Shown here piece by piece: positions 27,471-36,157 of a stretch of 64,000 bases of DNA. Where the stretch lies: NCBI GenBank assembly GCA_013204105.1, contig JABMOM010000023.1, positions 16,689 through 80,688 of the forward strand. Reading direction: 5' to 3'. Under the pieces are notes generated by a model that was given only the letters and a program-made list of their open reading frames with translations, ran no database searches and was not told the DNA's origin. The DNA is from Flavobacteriales bacterium. GTDB taxonomy: Bacteria; Bacteroidota; Bacteroidia; Flavobacteriales_G; Salibacteraceae. Positions within the stretch are counted from its first letter, which is position 1; each line of letters opens with the position of its first letter. The translations under genes and the position numbers were made by a program.

Positions 27471-28184
27471 TTAGCCCAACATATCTTCCATGGTAAAAAA
27501 TCCGTGCTGTCCTTGCAGAAATTCAGCAGCGAGCACGGCGCCAAGTGCAAAGCCTTTTCTCGACTTCGCGGCATGTTTGATCTCAATCCTATCGATGTCG
27601 CTATCATAGCGCACCACGTGGGTGCCCTTGACATCCTTTTCGCGCAATGCTTCGATCTCAATCTCATCATTTCCAGGATTGTCTTCCTTCAGCTTCCATC
27701 CACTCAAGTCAGGAATCGCCTTGAGGATTTGATCGGCCGTGGTAATGGCCGTGCCACTCGGAGCATCCTTTTTTTCCGTGTGATGCACTTCTTGGATCGA
27801 AACCTTGTAATCGGGCTGATCGTTCATCAATTCCGCTAGGCGTCGGTTGATTTGCCAAAACAGATGGACACCCACGCTGAAGTTGGATGCCCAGAAAAAG
27901 CTGCCGTGGTATTTTTCTTGCCAACGCTCCACTTTATCCATGTAATCGTACCAGCCAGTAGTTCCTGTAACCAGCGAGAAACCGTTTTCCATGCAGTACT
28001 TGAAGTTCTCCAAAGCCGAAGCGGGGTTGGTGAATTCGATGCACACGTCAGCTTCGTTCAGTTGATCCCAATCTTTATCGGGAGACGAAGATGTGAGCCT
28101 TGCTATGATGGTATGACCGCGCGCAACTGCGATTTCTTCGATGGTTGCGCCCATTTTGCCATAGCCAATGATCCCAATGTTCAT
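27471..28184 (-). CDS. dapB: 4-hydroxy-tetrahydrodipicolinate reductase
   Basis: A 237-residue cytosolic NAD(P)H enzyme of lysine and diaminopimelate synthesis. Motifs: nucleotide-binding GIIGYGKMG (3-11), the TGTTGWYD loop near 73-80, ASNFSVGVHLF near 99, and the family active-site block EVHHTEKKDAPSGTA near 132-146, with the His-His and Lys required for catalysis. Length is normal for the shorter Bacteroidota form. It follows a DUF5683 gene by 48 bases in the parA-parB-DUF5683-dapB order common in this phylum. Confidence 0.96.
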   Translation of the reverse strand: MNIGIIGYGKMGATIEEIAVARGHTIIARLTSSSPDKDWDQLNEADVCIEFTNPASALENFKYCMENGFSLVTGTTGWYDYMDKVERWQEKYHGSFFWASNFSVGVHLFWQINRRLAELMNDQPDYKVSIQEVHHTEKKDAPSGTAITTADQILKAIPDLSGWKLKEDNPGNDEIEIEALREKDVKGTHVVRYDSDIDRIEIKHAAKSRKGFALGAVLAAEFLQGQHGFFTMEDMLG

Positions 28185-28232
28185 GATCGTAGAATAGGTG
28201 TTCGGTGTAGTGTTATCTCTAAAGAATTTCTA

Positions 28233-28823
28233 CTAAAATCGGAAATTCAGGGTTAATCCACTCATTATTTGTTGATTGGCGCCCCGTTGGAGCGTCGGTT
28301 GCCACTCCATGCTCAGGTCATCACCCACATCAAAAGACGACAAGTGCGCATCTACCGTAGCATCGATAATTTGCAGACCGTAGATGGCAAGGAAGCCGAT
28401 GACGGAGTACTCCATGTTTTGACGACTTTGATCAGAAGCTGCGCGCAATTGAGAAGTGCTGACTCCTTGAATGGCGTAGTTAGAGGGCACATAGTCTGGA
28501 TCGTCTTGATTCAACTCATTCAGGTAGGCATCCCGATAGTCGACATAATACCGTCGGTTGTCAAAATACAAGTAGACAGCGGTCGCCATAGCTCCGTATA
28601 CGATGGGAAGCTTCCAATACTTTCGATTGTAGATCTGCCCTGCTCCAGGCAACACTGCGGAATACAAAGAGGCCTTTTTGGGATTGCGAATGGGCTTTTC
28701 CTTTTTCGCGCTTTTCTCCTGTGTTTCGGATCTTGTGGAGTCAGGGGCTTGCGCATGCACCGTGCATGTACAGGCAAGCAAGGCCAATGAGAAAATCAGT
28801 TGGTATATGTGCGCGGACCGCAT
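28233..28823 (-). CDS. DUF5683 domain-containing membrane protein
   Basis: A 196-residue protein with an N-terminal signal or membrane segment (to about residue 24, ending VHAQ). The middle has the family motif ASLYSAVLPGAGQIYNRKYWKLPIVYG (about 51-77), then an amphipathic stretch, a second hydrophobic segment (YSVIGFLAIYGLQIIDATVDAHL), and a basic end. DUF5683 proteins have no known function. The gene sits between parB and dapB in an order I recall as conserved in Bacteroidota. ATG 28823 is chosen over a non-ATG start eight codons earlier, because it gives a better signal sequence. Confidence 0.82.
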   Translation of the reverse strand: MRSAHIYQLIFSLALLACTCTVHAQAPDSTRSETQEKSAKKEKPIRNPKKASLYSAVLPGAGQIYNRKYWKLPIVYGAMATAVYLYFDNRRYYVDYRDAYLNELNQDDPDYVPSNYAIQGVSTSQLRAASDQSRQNMEYSVIGFLAIYGLQIIDATVDAHLSSFDVGDDLSMEWQPTLQRGANQQIMSGLTLNFRF

Positions 28824-28865
28824 ACGTCTCGTGCAAAGTAACGCCAATTCGGACGGCGTATTCTG

Positions 28866-29771
28866 CTAATAATTGTAATTCTGACCGGAGCTTTGAAGCA
28901 ACAGGATGAGTCGGTTCAAGTCGTGTTCATTGACGAAGTCGATCACGATTTTTCCGTTCCCATTTGGAAGGAATTTCATATCCACTTTGGCATTGAGCAG
29001 TTGACTGATGCTGTATTTAGCGTCTCGGTAGTACTCCTTTTTCTGCTCAGATTCCGTGGCGTCCAACTTAGGGCGCTTGGCTTTTCGGGCAAGGTTTTCG
29101 ACGTCACGCACGCTCAATACTTCATCGATGATTCGTTCGAAGATCTCTATCTGTTTGGCCTGATCATCCACATTGATCAGCGCACGCGCGTGCCCCATGC
29201 TGATGACTCCCTTGGTCAAGGCCATCTGAATGTCAACAGGTAACTTGAGTAGGCGAAGGAAGTTGGTGATGTTTGAACGACTCTTGCTGATCTTTTCGCT
29301 GAGGCCTTCATGGGTTAGGTCACACTCATCGATCAAACGCTTGTAGCTGATCGCTACCTCAATGGGGTTTAGGTCTTCGCGTTGAATGTTCTCTACCAAA
29401 GCCAATTCAAGCATCGCTTGATCATTCGCAACCCGTACATAGGCAGGAATGGAAACCAGTCCCGCTAGTTGAGAAGCGCGAAAACGGCGCTCACCACTGA
29501 TGAGTTGGTACTTGTCGTTGCCGACCTTTCGCACGGTCACGGGCTGAATAACGCCATGCAATCGAATGCTTTCTGCGAGCTCCTCTAATGCGTTGCTTTC
29601 AAACCTTGTTCGAGGTTGAAAAGGGTTCGCTTCAATCTGGGAAATGCTGATCTCAGTCGTGCTGCCTACGCTAGCACCTGAAATGCCAGCAGATTGCGTG
29701 ATGTCTGTCTCTTCGTGTTCAAGGAGGGCGCTGAGGCCACGCCCGAGAGCACTCTTCTTAGGATTCGCCAT
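28866..29771 (-). CDS. parB: ParB-family chromosome partition protein
   Basis: A 301-residue protein that binds parS sites, spreads along DNA as a CTP switch and recruits SMC and ParA. Order of domains: a short N-terminal tail with KSALGRGLSALL (the ParA-stimulating motif), the ParB/Spo0J nuclease-like domain (about 42-130, with PFQPRTRF, GERRFRAS and the ENIQREDLNPIE CTP-binding motif), a helix-turn-helix (about 150-200, TKGVISMGHARALI) and a C-terminal dimer domain. The last residues NYNY end the protein. Its first 14 bases overlap the end of parA, so the two are coupled. No matching parS site was found near it. Confidence 0.95.
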   Translation of the reverse strand: MANPKKSALGRGLSALLEHEETDITQSAGISGASVGSTTEISISQIEANPFQPRTRFESNALEELAESIRLHGVIQPVTVRKVGNDKYQLISGERRFRASQLAGLVSIPAYVRVANDQAMLELALVENIQREDLNPIEVAISYKRLIDECDLTHEGLSEKISKSRSNITNFLRLLKLPVDIQMALTKGVISMGHARALINVDDQAKQIEIFERIIDEVLSVRDVENLARKAKRPKLDATESEQKKEYYRDAKYSISQLLNAKVDMKFLPNGNGKIVIDFVNEHDLNRLILLLQSSGQNYNY

Positions 29772-30576
29772 TGTATTCCTCCACTATTTTATCCTTCTCA
29801 CTGATGCGTGTCATGTCATTCTTCTGAAGGATTTCTCGCGCCAAATTTAGATAATTGACAGAGCCTGAACTGGATGCGTCATGCGAAATGATCGTTTCAC
29901 CGTGCGACGGAGCTTCGCCCAAACGCGTGTTGCGGTGAATGATGGTATCGAAGACCAATTGCTGAAAGTGCATCTTGACTTCTTCCACCACTTGATTGGC
30001 CAATCGAAGGCGCTGATCGTACATCGTTAGCAACAAGCCTTCGATGTCGAGATCTTGGTTCAAGCGGCTCTGGACGATCTTGATGGTGTTCAACAGCTTG
30101 CCCAATCCTTCCAAAGCAAAGTATTCACACTGCACGGGAACGATCACGCTGTCTGCTGCGGTCAAGGCATTGACCGTGATGAGGCCGAGGGAAGGGGAGC
30201 AGTCCACGATGATGAAGTCGTAGTCGTCCTTGATCTTGTTCAAGGCCATGCGCATCATGCGCTCACGGTTGGGAAGGTTGATCATTTCAATCTCTGCACC
30301 GACCAAGTCAATGTGTGCCGGAAGAATATCGAGGTTGGGGCTCTGCGTATGCAGTACAATGTCCTTTGGCTCCACTTGGTTGATGATGCACTCATAGATG
30401 CTGGTGCGCACGTTGCGTGGATCGAAACCTACCCCTGACGTAGCATTTGCCTGTGGATCGGCGTCTACGATGAGGGTCTTCTTCTCCAGTACACCCAAGG
30501 CGGCCGCAAGGTTGATGCTGGTGGTAGTCTTACCGACACCGCCTTTCTGATTCGCGATTGCAATGATCTTTCCCAT
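29758..30576 (-). CDS. parA: ParA-family chromosome partition ATPase
   Basis: A 272-residue Walker-type ATPase of the Soj/MinD class that drives movement of ParB-bound origins. Motifs: deviant Walker A QKGGVGKTTTSINLAA at about 9-24, Walker A' DYDFIIVDCSPSLG near 110-124 and the LLTMYDQRLRLANQVVEEV block near 160-178. It has no membrane-targeting tail, so it acts on the nucleoid as chromosomal ParA. It starts three bases after the UPF0173 hydrolase gene and overlaps parB by 14 bases, so all three are on one message. Confidence 0.96.
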   Translation of the reverse strand: MGKIIAIANQKGGVGKTTTSINLAAALGVLEKKTLIVDADPQANATSGVGFDPRNVRTSIYECIINQVEPKDIVLHTQSPNLDILPAHIDLVGAEIEMINLPNRERMMRMALNKIKDDYDFIIVDCSPSLGLITVNALTAADSVIVPVQCEYFALEGLGKLLNTIKIVQSRLNQDLDIEGLLLTMYDQRLRLANQVVEEVKMHFQQLVFDTIIHRNTRLGEAPSHGETIISHDASSSGSVNYLNLAREILQKNDMTRISEKDKIVEEYNGES

Positions 30577-30579
30577 GTC

Positions 30580-31260
30580 TTACAATTCTTTGGTAGCGCC
30601 AATTTCCATCAGCGTGAGGTTCTTACGGGTCTTGGCGAAAAGATCTTTCACGCTTTCGTGATCGATCTGTATGTATCCAAACGTGTCGAAATGCATTCCG
30701 ATAATGTCCGGGCAGTTCAAAAAGTCTGAGGCCTTGGTCGCGTCGACCGGCCCCATGGTAAAGTTGTCTCCGATCGGCAGTATCGCCCAATCGATTGCAT
30801 AGCGTTCCCCCAGCAAGCGCATTTCAGTATTCAATCCCGTGTCACCAGCGTAGTAAATGACCTTGTTGTCTACCTCCAGCATCCATCCTCCAGGGTTCCC
30901 ACCGTATGTGCCATCAGGCATCACGCTAGAGTGCGAAGCATATACATACTTGGCCCAGCCAAAGTCGAATTTCCAAGCACCACCAATGTTCATCGGATGG
31001 GTGTTCTTAATCCCTTTACCCTCATACCAAGAAACAATCTCAAAATTGCTGACCAAGGTGGCATGCGTGCGCTTCAAAATAGACTCTGCATCGGCGATGT
31101 GGTCTTCATGACCGTGAGACAATAGAACGTAATCGCACTCGATCGCTTCCACATCGATTTCCTTCGCCAATTCATTCGGTGAAATGAACGGATCGAACAG
31201 AATCTTTGCCTTGGAGGTCTCCAAGAGAAAACAGGCATGTCCGAAGTAGGTAATGTTCAT
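30580..31260 (-). CDS. UPF0173 metallo-beta-lactamase-fold metal-dependent hydrolase
   Basis: A 226-residue protein of the UPF0173 family. It has the two-metal HxHxDH motif (LSHGHEDHIAD, about residues 45-55), a second metal His in YASHSSVMPDGTYGG and an Asp in YYAGDTGL near 131. The fold is MBL; the substrate is unknown. ATG 31260 is the start that gives a normal N-terminus (MNITYFGHACFLLE). It leads the operon into parA, parB, DUF5683 and dapB. Confidence 0.9.
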   Translation of the reverse strand: MNITYFGHACFLLETSKAKILFDPFISPNELAKEIDVEAIECDYVLLSHGHEDHIADAESILKRTHATLVSNFEIVSWYEGKGIKNTHPMNIGGAWKFDFGWAKYVYASHSSVMPDGTYGGNPGGWMLEVDNKVIYYAGDTGLNTEMRLLGERYAIDWAILPIGDNFTMGPVDATKASDFLNCPDIIGMHFDTFGYIQIDHESVKDLFAKTRKNLTLMEIGATKEL

Positions 31261-31371
31261 CAAGAAAGCTTTCTTTGCTGCACTCAAAGGTCTGCATAAA
31301 TCTATTGAGAAAAGGTCCCGGGAACCTTGAGTTTATCCCGACTTTTTGAACAAAAATCTGTGAACTAGACT

Positions 31372-31896
31372 GTGATCACGATCATTAGTGGGACCAATCG
31401 TCCTGAGAACGTTAGCCTGCGTGTAGCGGGCGCAATACAGGAGTTATTAACAAGCATGGACATCGAGGTGCAACTCCTTGACCTGCAAAAGCTGCCGCGC
31501 GACTTTGCCTTTCGCAACGATGTATTCGGCAATCCTGATCCTGGATTTACAGCGATTGCAGAACAGTTCATTGCCAATGCGGAGAAGTTCATCTTCGTTG
31601 TGCCGGAATACAATGGAAGCTTTCCCGGAGTATGCAAAACGTTCATCGATGCCATATGGCCAGAAGCGTTCAGAGGGAAAAAGGCAGCTTTGGTAGGACT
31701 GTCCTCTGGGAGGGCGGGTAACCTGCGTGGATTGGACCACCTGACCGGCATCTTGCATTACCTCAACATTGCTGTGCTTCCTTCAAAGGTCACCATCATG
31801 CACATTGATGATCAGCTTGGGGATGAAGGTCACTTGACCGACGAAAAAACCTTGATGCAGCTTCAGCGACTCAGCGAAGCATTTGAAGCTTTTTAA
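31372..31896 (+). CDS. NAD(P)H-dependent FMN reductase family protein
   Basis: A 174-residue flavodoxin-like protein. GTG 31372 begins MITIISGTNRPENVSLRVA, where SGTNRP holds the FMN phosphate, and VVPEYNGSFPG near 78-88 is the second FMN loop of the NADPH-dependent FMN reductase family; LVGLSSGRAGNLRG near 104-117 is the third. Usually reduces FMN or quinones and azo-compounds in the cytosol; the natural substrate is unclear. Its stop overlaps the stop of the convergent glycosyltransferase by two bases. It is divergent from the UPF0173 gene. Confidence 0.85.
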   Translation: MITIISGTNRPENVSLRVAGAIQELLTSMDIEVQLLDLQKLPRDFAFRNDVFGNPDPGFTAIAEQFIANAEKFIFVVPEYNGSFPGVCKTFIDAIWPEAFRGKKAALVGLSSGRAGNLRGLDHLTGILHYLNIAVLPSKVTIMHIDDQLGDEGHLTDEKTLMQLQRLSEAFEAF

Positions 31897-32702
31897 CGCA
31901 GCTTCAAGCGCAGCGCATCATTCACATGCCCTTCTTTCAAGTAGCTTTTGATCATGATCGTGCGCCACTTTCGGTGGAACGCTTTGGTCTGCGCCATGCT
32001 CACCTTGGGCCAAGACTTGATCTCCTTTTCAACCGCCGCATATCCCTTTTCTAAGCCCAGTAAATCGCTCATAGCAGAACCCTTGCGCGCGCGGTATTCG
32101 TAGATGACGTCCGAGACGTGGGTGTAGATGCCTTCATCTGCGATCGACAGAAAGAACAACAGGTCCTCGGCGTGTCGGATGGACGGATTGAATTGATAAA
32201 TGACACCTTCTTTCCTTCGGATCATCCAAGTGATGCCAATGAAGCATTTCCCGCTGAGCGACAAGAGTTCTTCGAATACCCGGCCTTCGAATTCAGGTTG
32301 CTGCATGCCAAGCTCATTTCCAATGACGTCGATTCTTTGTACTGCTCCATCCACAAAGTCAACCTCCGGACGTTCTTGCATCACCTGAAGACGCCTGGAG
32401 ATGCTGTCTTTCGGCAAGCGATCGTCGGCGTCTACGAAACATATGAATTCTCCGTTGGATGCAGCTAGGCCTGCGTTGCGCCCACCGCTAACGCCAAGGT
32501 TCTCTTCGAGATGAATCACCTTAACTCGCCCATGGTTTTGGAGTTGAGACAAGATTTCATCGGTGCCGTCGGTGCTTCCATTGTCTACCACGATCCATTC
32601 CCACCGCTCATGCGTTTGAGCTAGGATAGAATCAGCGGTTTCCTTAAGAGTGGTCGCGCTGTTGTAAGCAGGGGTGATGATGGATACTAAAGGTGCATGC
32701 AT
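31893..32702 (-). CDS. Family 2 glycosyltransferase
   Basis: A 269-residue GT-A fold enzyme that adds a sugar to an acceptor, most likely envelope polysaccharide or glycan. Motifs: SIITPAYNS at 7-15, the VDNGSTDGTDE block at about 39-49 and the DADD metal-binding motif in FVDADDRLPK near residue 91. No membrane segment. A promoter-like TATTTTTG box is 16 bases before ATG 32702, which supports this start. It stands alone on the minus strand; no other polysaccharide genes are nearby, so the target is unknown. Confidence 0.88.
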   Translation of the reverse strand: MHAPLVSIITPAYNSATTLKETADSILAQTHERWEWIVVDNGSTDGTDEILSQLQNHGRVKVIHLEENLGVSGGRNAGLAASNGEFICFVDADDRLPKDSISRRLQVMQERPEVDFVDGAVQRIDVIGNELGMQQPEFEGRVFEELLSLSGKCFIGITWMIRRKEGVIYQFNPSIRHAEDLLFFLSIADEGIYTHVSDVIYEYRARKGSAMSDLLGLEKGYAAVEKEIKSWPKVSMAQTKAFHRKWRTIMIKSYLKEGHVNDALRLKLR

Positions 32703-32717
32703 GGGGAAGCGTCCTCT

Positions 32718-32725
32718 CAAAAATA
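32718..32725 (-). promoter_or_regulatory. Minus-7 box (TATTTTTG) before the glycosyltransferase
   Basis: Minus-strand TATTTTTG fits TAnnTTTG and ends 16 bases before the ATG. A TTTG (complement of CAAA at 32749-32752) lies 23 bases upstream, the longer of the spacings described for Flavobacterium promoters. Confidence 0.45.
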
Positions 32726-32749
32726 CAGCATAGCCAACTTGCCTTAGCC

Positions 32750-32780
32750 AAAAAGAAAAAGCGCCCGATTACTCGGACGC
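32750..32780 (-). terminator. Rho-independent terminator after lolA
   Basis: An 8-bp stem (GCGCCCGA 32761-32768, TCGGACGC 32773-32780, one G-U pair in the minus-strand RNA) with a 4-base loop is followed on the minus strand by TTTTTCTTTTT. It lies 27 bases past the lolA stop and separates the ftsK-lolA operon from the glycosyltransferase. Confidence 0.85.
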
Positions 32781-32807
32781 CCTTCTAACTTAGGTGAGTC
32801 AATGTTA

Positions 32808-33494
32808 TCAGCGAAGATCGATGACGTCCTCTACGCCCTCCCGCTCTTCATCAAATTCAAAGTCCGCATCCGTGAGTGGAACGTCGGCCTTGAAATTTTT
32901 CAATCGGTAGGTATAGATGTCTCCGTTTTTATACTTCACTTCCATGCTGATCAATTCAAGCTTCGTTTTGTCAATGTTGACGATAACGGTGTGAAAGGGC
33001 TTTTTCCCTGGGTCCATAGGAAACATGCGCACGACATCGGCTTCTTTGCCATCCACGGTCTCCTTTCCTGCATATTGATACTTGAATCCTTGCTTGTACA
33101 TATGAAAAGCATTCGCGGGGTTCATAATGTTCCCATCGTCTTCATCCTCTTCCGGCATTTCGGAAATCTGGAGTTCGCCAACGTCCTTTAGAAACGTCCA
33201 GACAGATTCTCCGTCACTCACAATCTCTCTTCCAGCCACGTCAAGCTTGTACTTCTTCTGGCCTTTCATCTGCACTTTCCCACTTTGCTTCTCATTGATG
33301 CCTGCCTCCTTATTGACCATGACATACTCAAAGTCAGCCGTAAAGGATTTGAACTCCTTGGCTTTATCACTCAGTGCATCGAGAATTTCTTGTGCTTTCG
33401 GGTCCTGAGGGGTTAATTCCTCCTCAGAACGCTGGGCGAATAGGGCAGTGGTCAGCACCATCATTGCCATTACCATCCATGTAATTTTCTTCAT
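32808..33494 (-). CDS. LolA-like outer-membrane lipoprotein carrier
   Basis: A 228-residue periplasmic protein with a signal peptide (MKKITWMVMAMMVLTTALFAQ) and a LolA-type half-barrel: KEFKSFTADFEYVM near 47, MKGQKKYKLDVAGREIVSDGESVWTF near 76, and a C-terminal KNGDIYTYRLKNFKADVPLTDADFEF. LolA carries lipoproteins from LolCDE to the outer membrane. Only one base separates it from the ftsK stop, an order I recall as common in Bacteroidota, and a strong terminator follows. The very C-terminus is acidic. Confidence 0.88.
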   Translation of the reverse strand: MKKITWMVMAMMVLTTALFAQRSEEELTPQDPKAQEILDALSDKAKEFKSFTADFEYVMVNKEAGINEKQSGKVQMKGQKKYKLDVAGREIVSDGESVWTFLKDVGELQISEMPEEDEDDGNIMNPANAFHMYKQGFKYQYAGKETVDGKEADVVRMFPMDPGKKPFHTVIVNIDKTKLELISMEVKYKNGDIYTYRLKNFKADVPLTDADFEFDEEREGVEDVIDLR

Positions 33495-33495
33495 G

Positions 33496-36060
33496 TTATT
33501 CTGACTTATTCTTCAGGTTATTCAAATGCTGTTCCAAACTCATCTCATCTGGAATTAAAACTTGTCGAGCCTTACTTCCTTCGAACGGACCTATGATGCC
33601 GGCGGCTTCGAGTTGGTCCACGATCCTGCCTGCTCGGTTATAACCCAACTTTAGTTTTCGCTGCAGCAAAGATGCACTTCCTTGTTGATGGATGACCACC
33701 ACTTGGGCGGCGTCTTCGAAGAGGTCATCCCGGTCCAATTCATTGTATCCACTAAGGCCGCCTTCAGATCCTTCAGGGACGTATTCTGGCAAGTGGTGTG
33801 CGTCTGGATAGCCTTGTTGGCTTCCGATGAATTCGGTGATCGCTTCAACCTCAGGAGTGTCCACAAAGGCACATTGCAAACGGATCAAGTCATTTCCGTT
33901 GCTGTAGAGCATGTCTCCACGGCCGATAAGTTGCTCCGCTCCTCCGGTATCTAAGATCGTTCGCGAGTCGATCTTAGAAGTCACGCGGAATGCAATGCGA
34001 CTCGGGAAGTTCGCCTTGATCGTACCCGTAATAATGTTGACCGAAGGGCGTTGGGTAGCGATGATCAAATGGATGCCAATGGCGCGCGCCAACTGTGCCA
34101 GTCGTGCGATCGGAGTTTCTATTTCCTTACCCGCGGTCATTATCAGGTCGGCAAATTCATCTACTACCAGCACGATGTACGGCAAGTAGCTGTGGCCGTC
34201 GTTCGGATTTAATTTTCGCTTGACGAACTTGGCGTTGTATTCCTTGATGTTTCGGCACTGTGCATTCTTCAACAGCTCGTAGCGATTGTCCATTTCAATA
34301 CACAGCGAATTGAGCGTGTGAACTACCTTGCTCGTATCTGTGATGATCGCCTCCTCCTCATCCGGAAGCTTTGCCAAGAAGTGGCGCTCGATCTTGTTGA
34401 AGAGGGTTAATTCTACCTTCTTAGGATCTACAAGGACGAACTTAACTTGAGCTGGATGCTTCTTGTAGAGCAGAGAGGCCAGAATACAATTCAAGCCTAC
34501 GGATTTACCTTGACCGGTAGCACCTGCCATCAACAAGTGAGGCATCTTGGCCAAGTCCACCACAAAGGTTTCGTTAGAAATGGTCTTGCCCAAAGCAATT
34601 GGCAGTTCCATTTTGGCGTGCTCGAATTTCTCCGATTTGATGACGGTGCGCATGGACACCACGTCAGGTGTCTGGTTCGGCACCTCGATACCAATGGTTC
34701 CTTTTCCGGGAATGGGAGCAATGATACGAATGCCCAAGGCCGATAAACTCAAAGCAATGTCGTCTTCCAGGTTCTTGATTTTGGAGATTCGTACCCCAGC
34801 TTCAGGAATGATCTCGTACAAGGTCACAGTCGGACCTATCGTCGCTTTGATTTTCGAAATCCCAATGTTGTAGTTATTGAGCGTGGTAACAATGTTGTTC
34901 TTGTTCCGTTCTAGTTCATCGCGTTCCACCTGGATGTTGCCATCGCCGTGGTCTTGGAGCATGTCGATGGTCGGGTATTGATAGCGACTGAGATCGAGCA
35001 ATGGATCGTAATCCGCCAATTCTTGGTTGGGTTGTTTTTCTTCCTCACTCAGTTCTTGGTCACCGGTGGCCTCTTCCACGGCGAAGTCAACATCATCTAC
35101 AATTTCTTCTTCAGCTGCCTTATTCGCTTCCGGAGTCTCTGTGCTCAAAGGATGCTCATCGGCCGTTTCTTCCGGGTCGAGTGCTGGATCTTCGACCTGT
35201 TCAACTTCCATCTCCAATCCGGGTTGATCTTCTTGTGGCGCTTCTTCAACGGCATCTTCTTCTGCTCCCTCCGCATTAAAGGCATCGTCGAGAACGATTT
35301 CGTTGGGCACCTCATCGAAGGATTCATCCGTGGACGCTACATCCGCATCAGTCGGCATCTCAGCCAAAGCTGCCTCGTCATCGCCCTTGTTAAATCCAAA
35401 AGCCGAGATGAAGTTGGTAAGGGACAAATTGAGGAATACGATGGCGTAAACCACTAAAGAGAAAAAGATGATGCCAAAGGCACCTACCCTTCCGAAGAGT
35501 CCGCTCAGCCATACGTTCGTATTGTAACCAAAGGCGCCACCGAGGAAAAGGAAATCCTCGGTAAACAATGCGCCCAAGAATATGCTTACCCAAACGAGAA
35601 AGAAGCTAGAGTGACCCACCGTCTTCCAAAAAGGGAGAAGTTCTACCTTGAAAAGGACGCGAAAACCGATGAGGAAACTGATCAAGACCAGGGCAAAGGA
35701 GGAAACGCCAAAGCCGTTGTTGATGAGCTGGTGACTGAGGAGCGCACCGAAGGTGCCCAGCCAATTCTCGGTTCGGATTTCCGCATTCTGCCAGAGATTC
35801 CACCAAGAAAGATCGAACAATTCATCTTGGTCGATCCGCCAAGTGAATAGGTAAGAAGTGAGGGAGAGCAACAAAAGCCCACTGAGTAGGATGAAGAACA
35901 ATCCCATCACATTTTGGGTGCGTTCATCGCTGAAGAAGCTGCGCAAGCCATCAAAGAAGCCGCCAGAAAGCTTGAGCCCTTTACGTTCTTTCTTCTGCTT
36001 GTCCTTCTTTGTACTGCGGGACTCCTCTACCTTGCTCTTGTAATGGTTCGAATAACTCAA
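33496..36060 (-). CDS. ftsK: FtsK/SpoIIIE-type DNA translocase
   Basis: An 854-residue septal DNA pump that clears chromosome from the division site and activates dimer resolution. Four or five membrane helices (about 52-215) are followed by a very acidic Glu/Asp linker (about 227-350), then the RecA-like motor with Walker A GATGQGKS at 513-520 and VLVVDEFADLI near 632, and a C-terminal gamma winged helix (about 780-845) that reads KOPS-like signals. TTG 36060 is chosen as the start because no ATG lies near it and a perfect TAACTTTG box ends 20 bases before it. It is co-transcribed with lolA. Confidence 0.95.
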   Translation of the reverse strand: MSYSNHYKSKVEESRSTKKDKQKKERKGLKLSGGFFDGLRSFFSDERTQNVMGLFFILLSGLLLLSLTSYLFTWRIDQDELFDLSWWNLWQNAEIRTENWLGTFGALLSHQLINNGFGVSSFALVLISFLIGFRVLFKVELLPFWKTVGHSSFFLVWVSIFLGALFTEDFLFLGGAFGYNTNVWLSGLFGRVGAFGIIFFSLVVYAIVFLNLSLTNFISAFGFNKGDDEAALAEMPTDADVASTDESFDEVPNEIVLDDAFNAEGAEEDAVEEAPQEDQPGLEMEVEQVEDPALDPEETADEHPLSTETPEANKAAEEEIVDDVDFAVEEATGDQELSEEEKQPNQELADYDPLLDLSRYQYPTIDMLQDHGDGNIQVERDELERNKNNIVTTLNNYNIGISKIKATIGPTVTLYEIIPEAGVRISKIKNLEDDIALSLSALGIRIIAPIPGKGTIGIEVPNQTPDVVSMRTVIKSEKFEHAKMELPIALGKTISNETFVVDLAKMPHLLMAGATGQGKSVGLNCILASLLYKKHPAQVKFVLVDPKKVELTLFNKIERHFLAKLPDEEEAIITDTSKVVHTLNSLCIEMDNRYELLKNAQCRNIKEYNAKFVKRKLNPNDGHSYLPYIVLVVDEFADLIMTAGKEIETPIARLAQLARAIGIHLIIATQRPSVNIITGTIKANFPSRIAFRVTSKIDSRTILDTGGAEQLIGRGDMLYSNGNDLIRLQCAFVDTPEVEAITEFIGSQQGYPDAHHLPEYVPEGSEGGLSGYNELDRDDLFEDAAQVVVIHQQGSASLLQRKLKLGYNRAGRIVDQLEAAGIIGPFEGSKARQVLIPDEMSLEQHLNNLKNKSE

Positions 36061-36079
36061 ATTCTTGGGCTTTACCGGC

Positions 36080-36087
36080 CAAAGTTA
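36080..36087 (-). promoter_or_regulatory. Minus-7 box (TAACTTTG) before ftsK
   Basis: Minus-strand TAACTTTG fits TAnnTTTG exactly and ends 20 bases before TTG 36060. It supports the TTG start of ftsK. A minus-33 TTTG was not found. Confidence 0.5.
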
Positions 36088-36157
36088 GGTGGGACATAGG
36101 GGGCTATAAGCCAGAGACCGTAGAGTTATCAAATGATTTTTGAACAGACAATCAGTC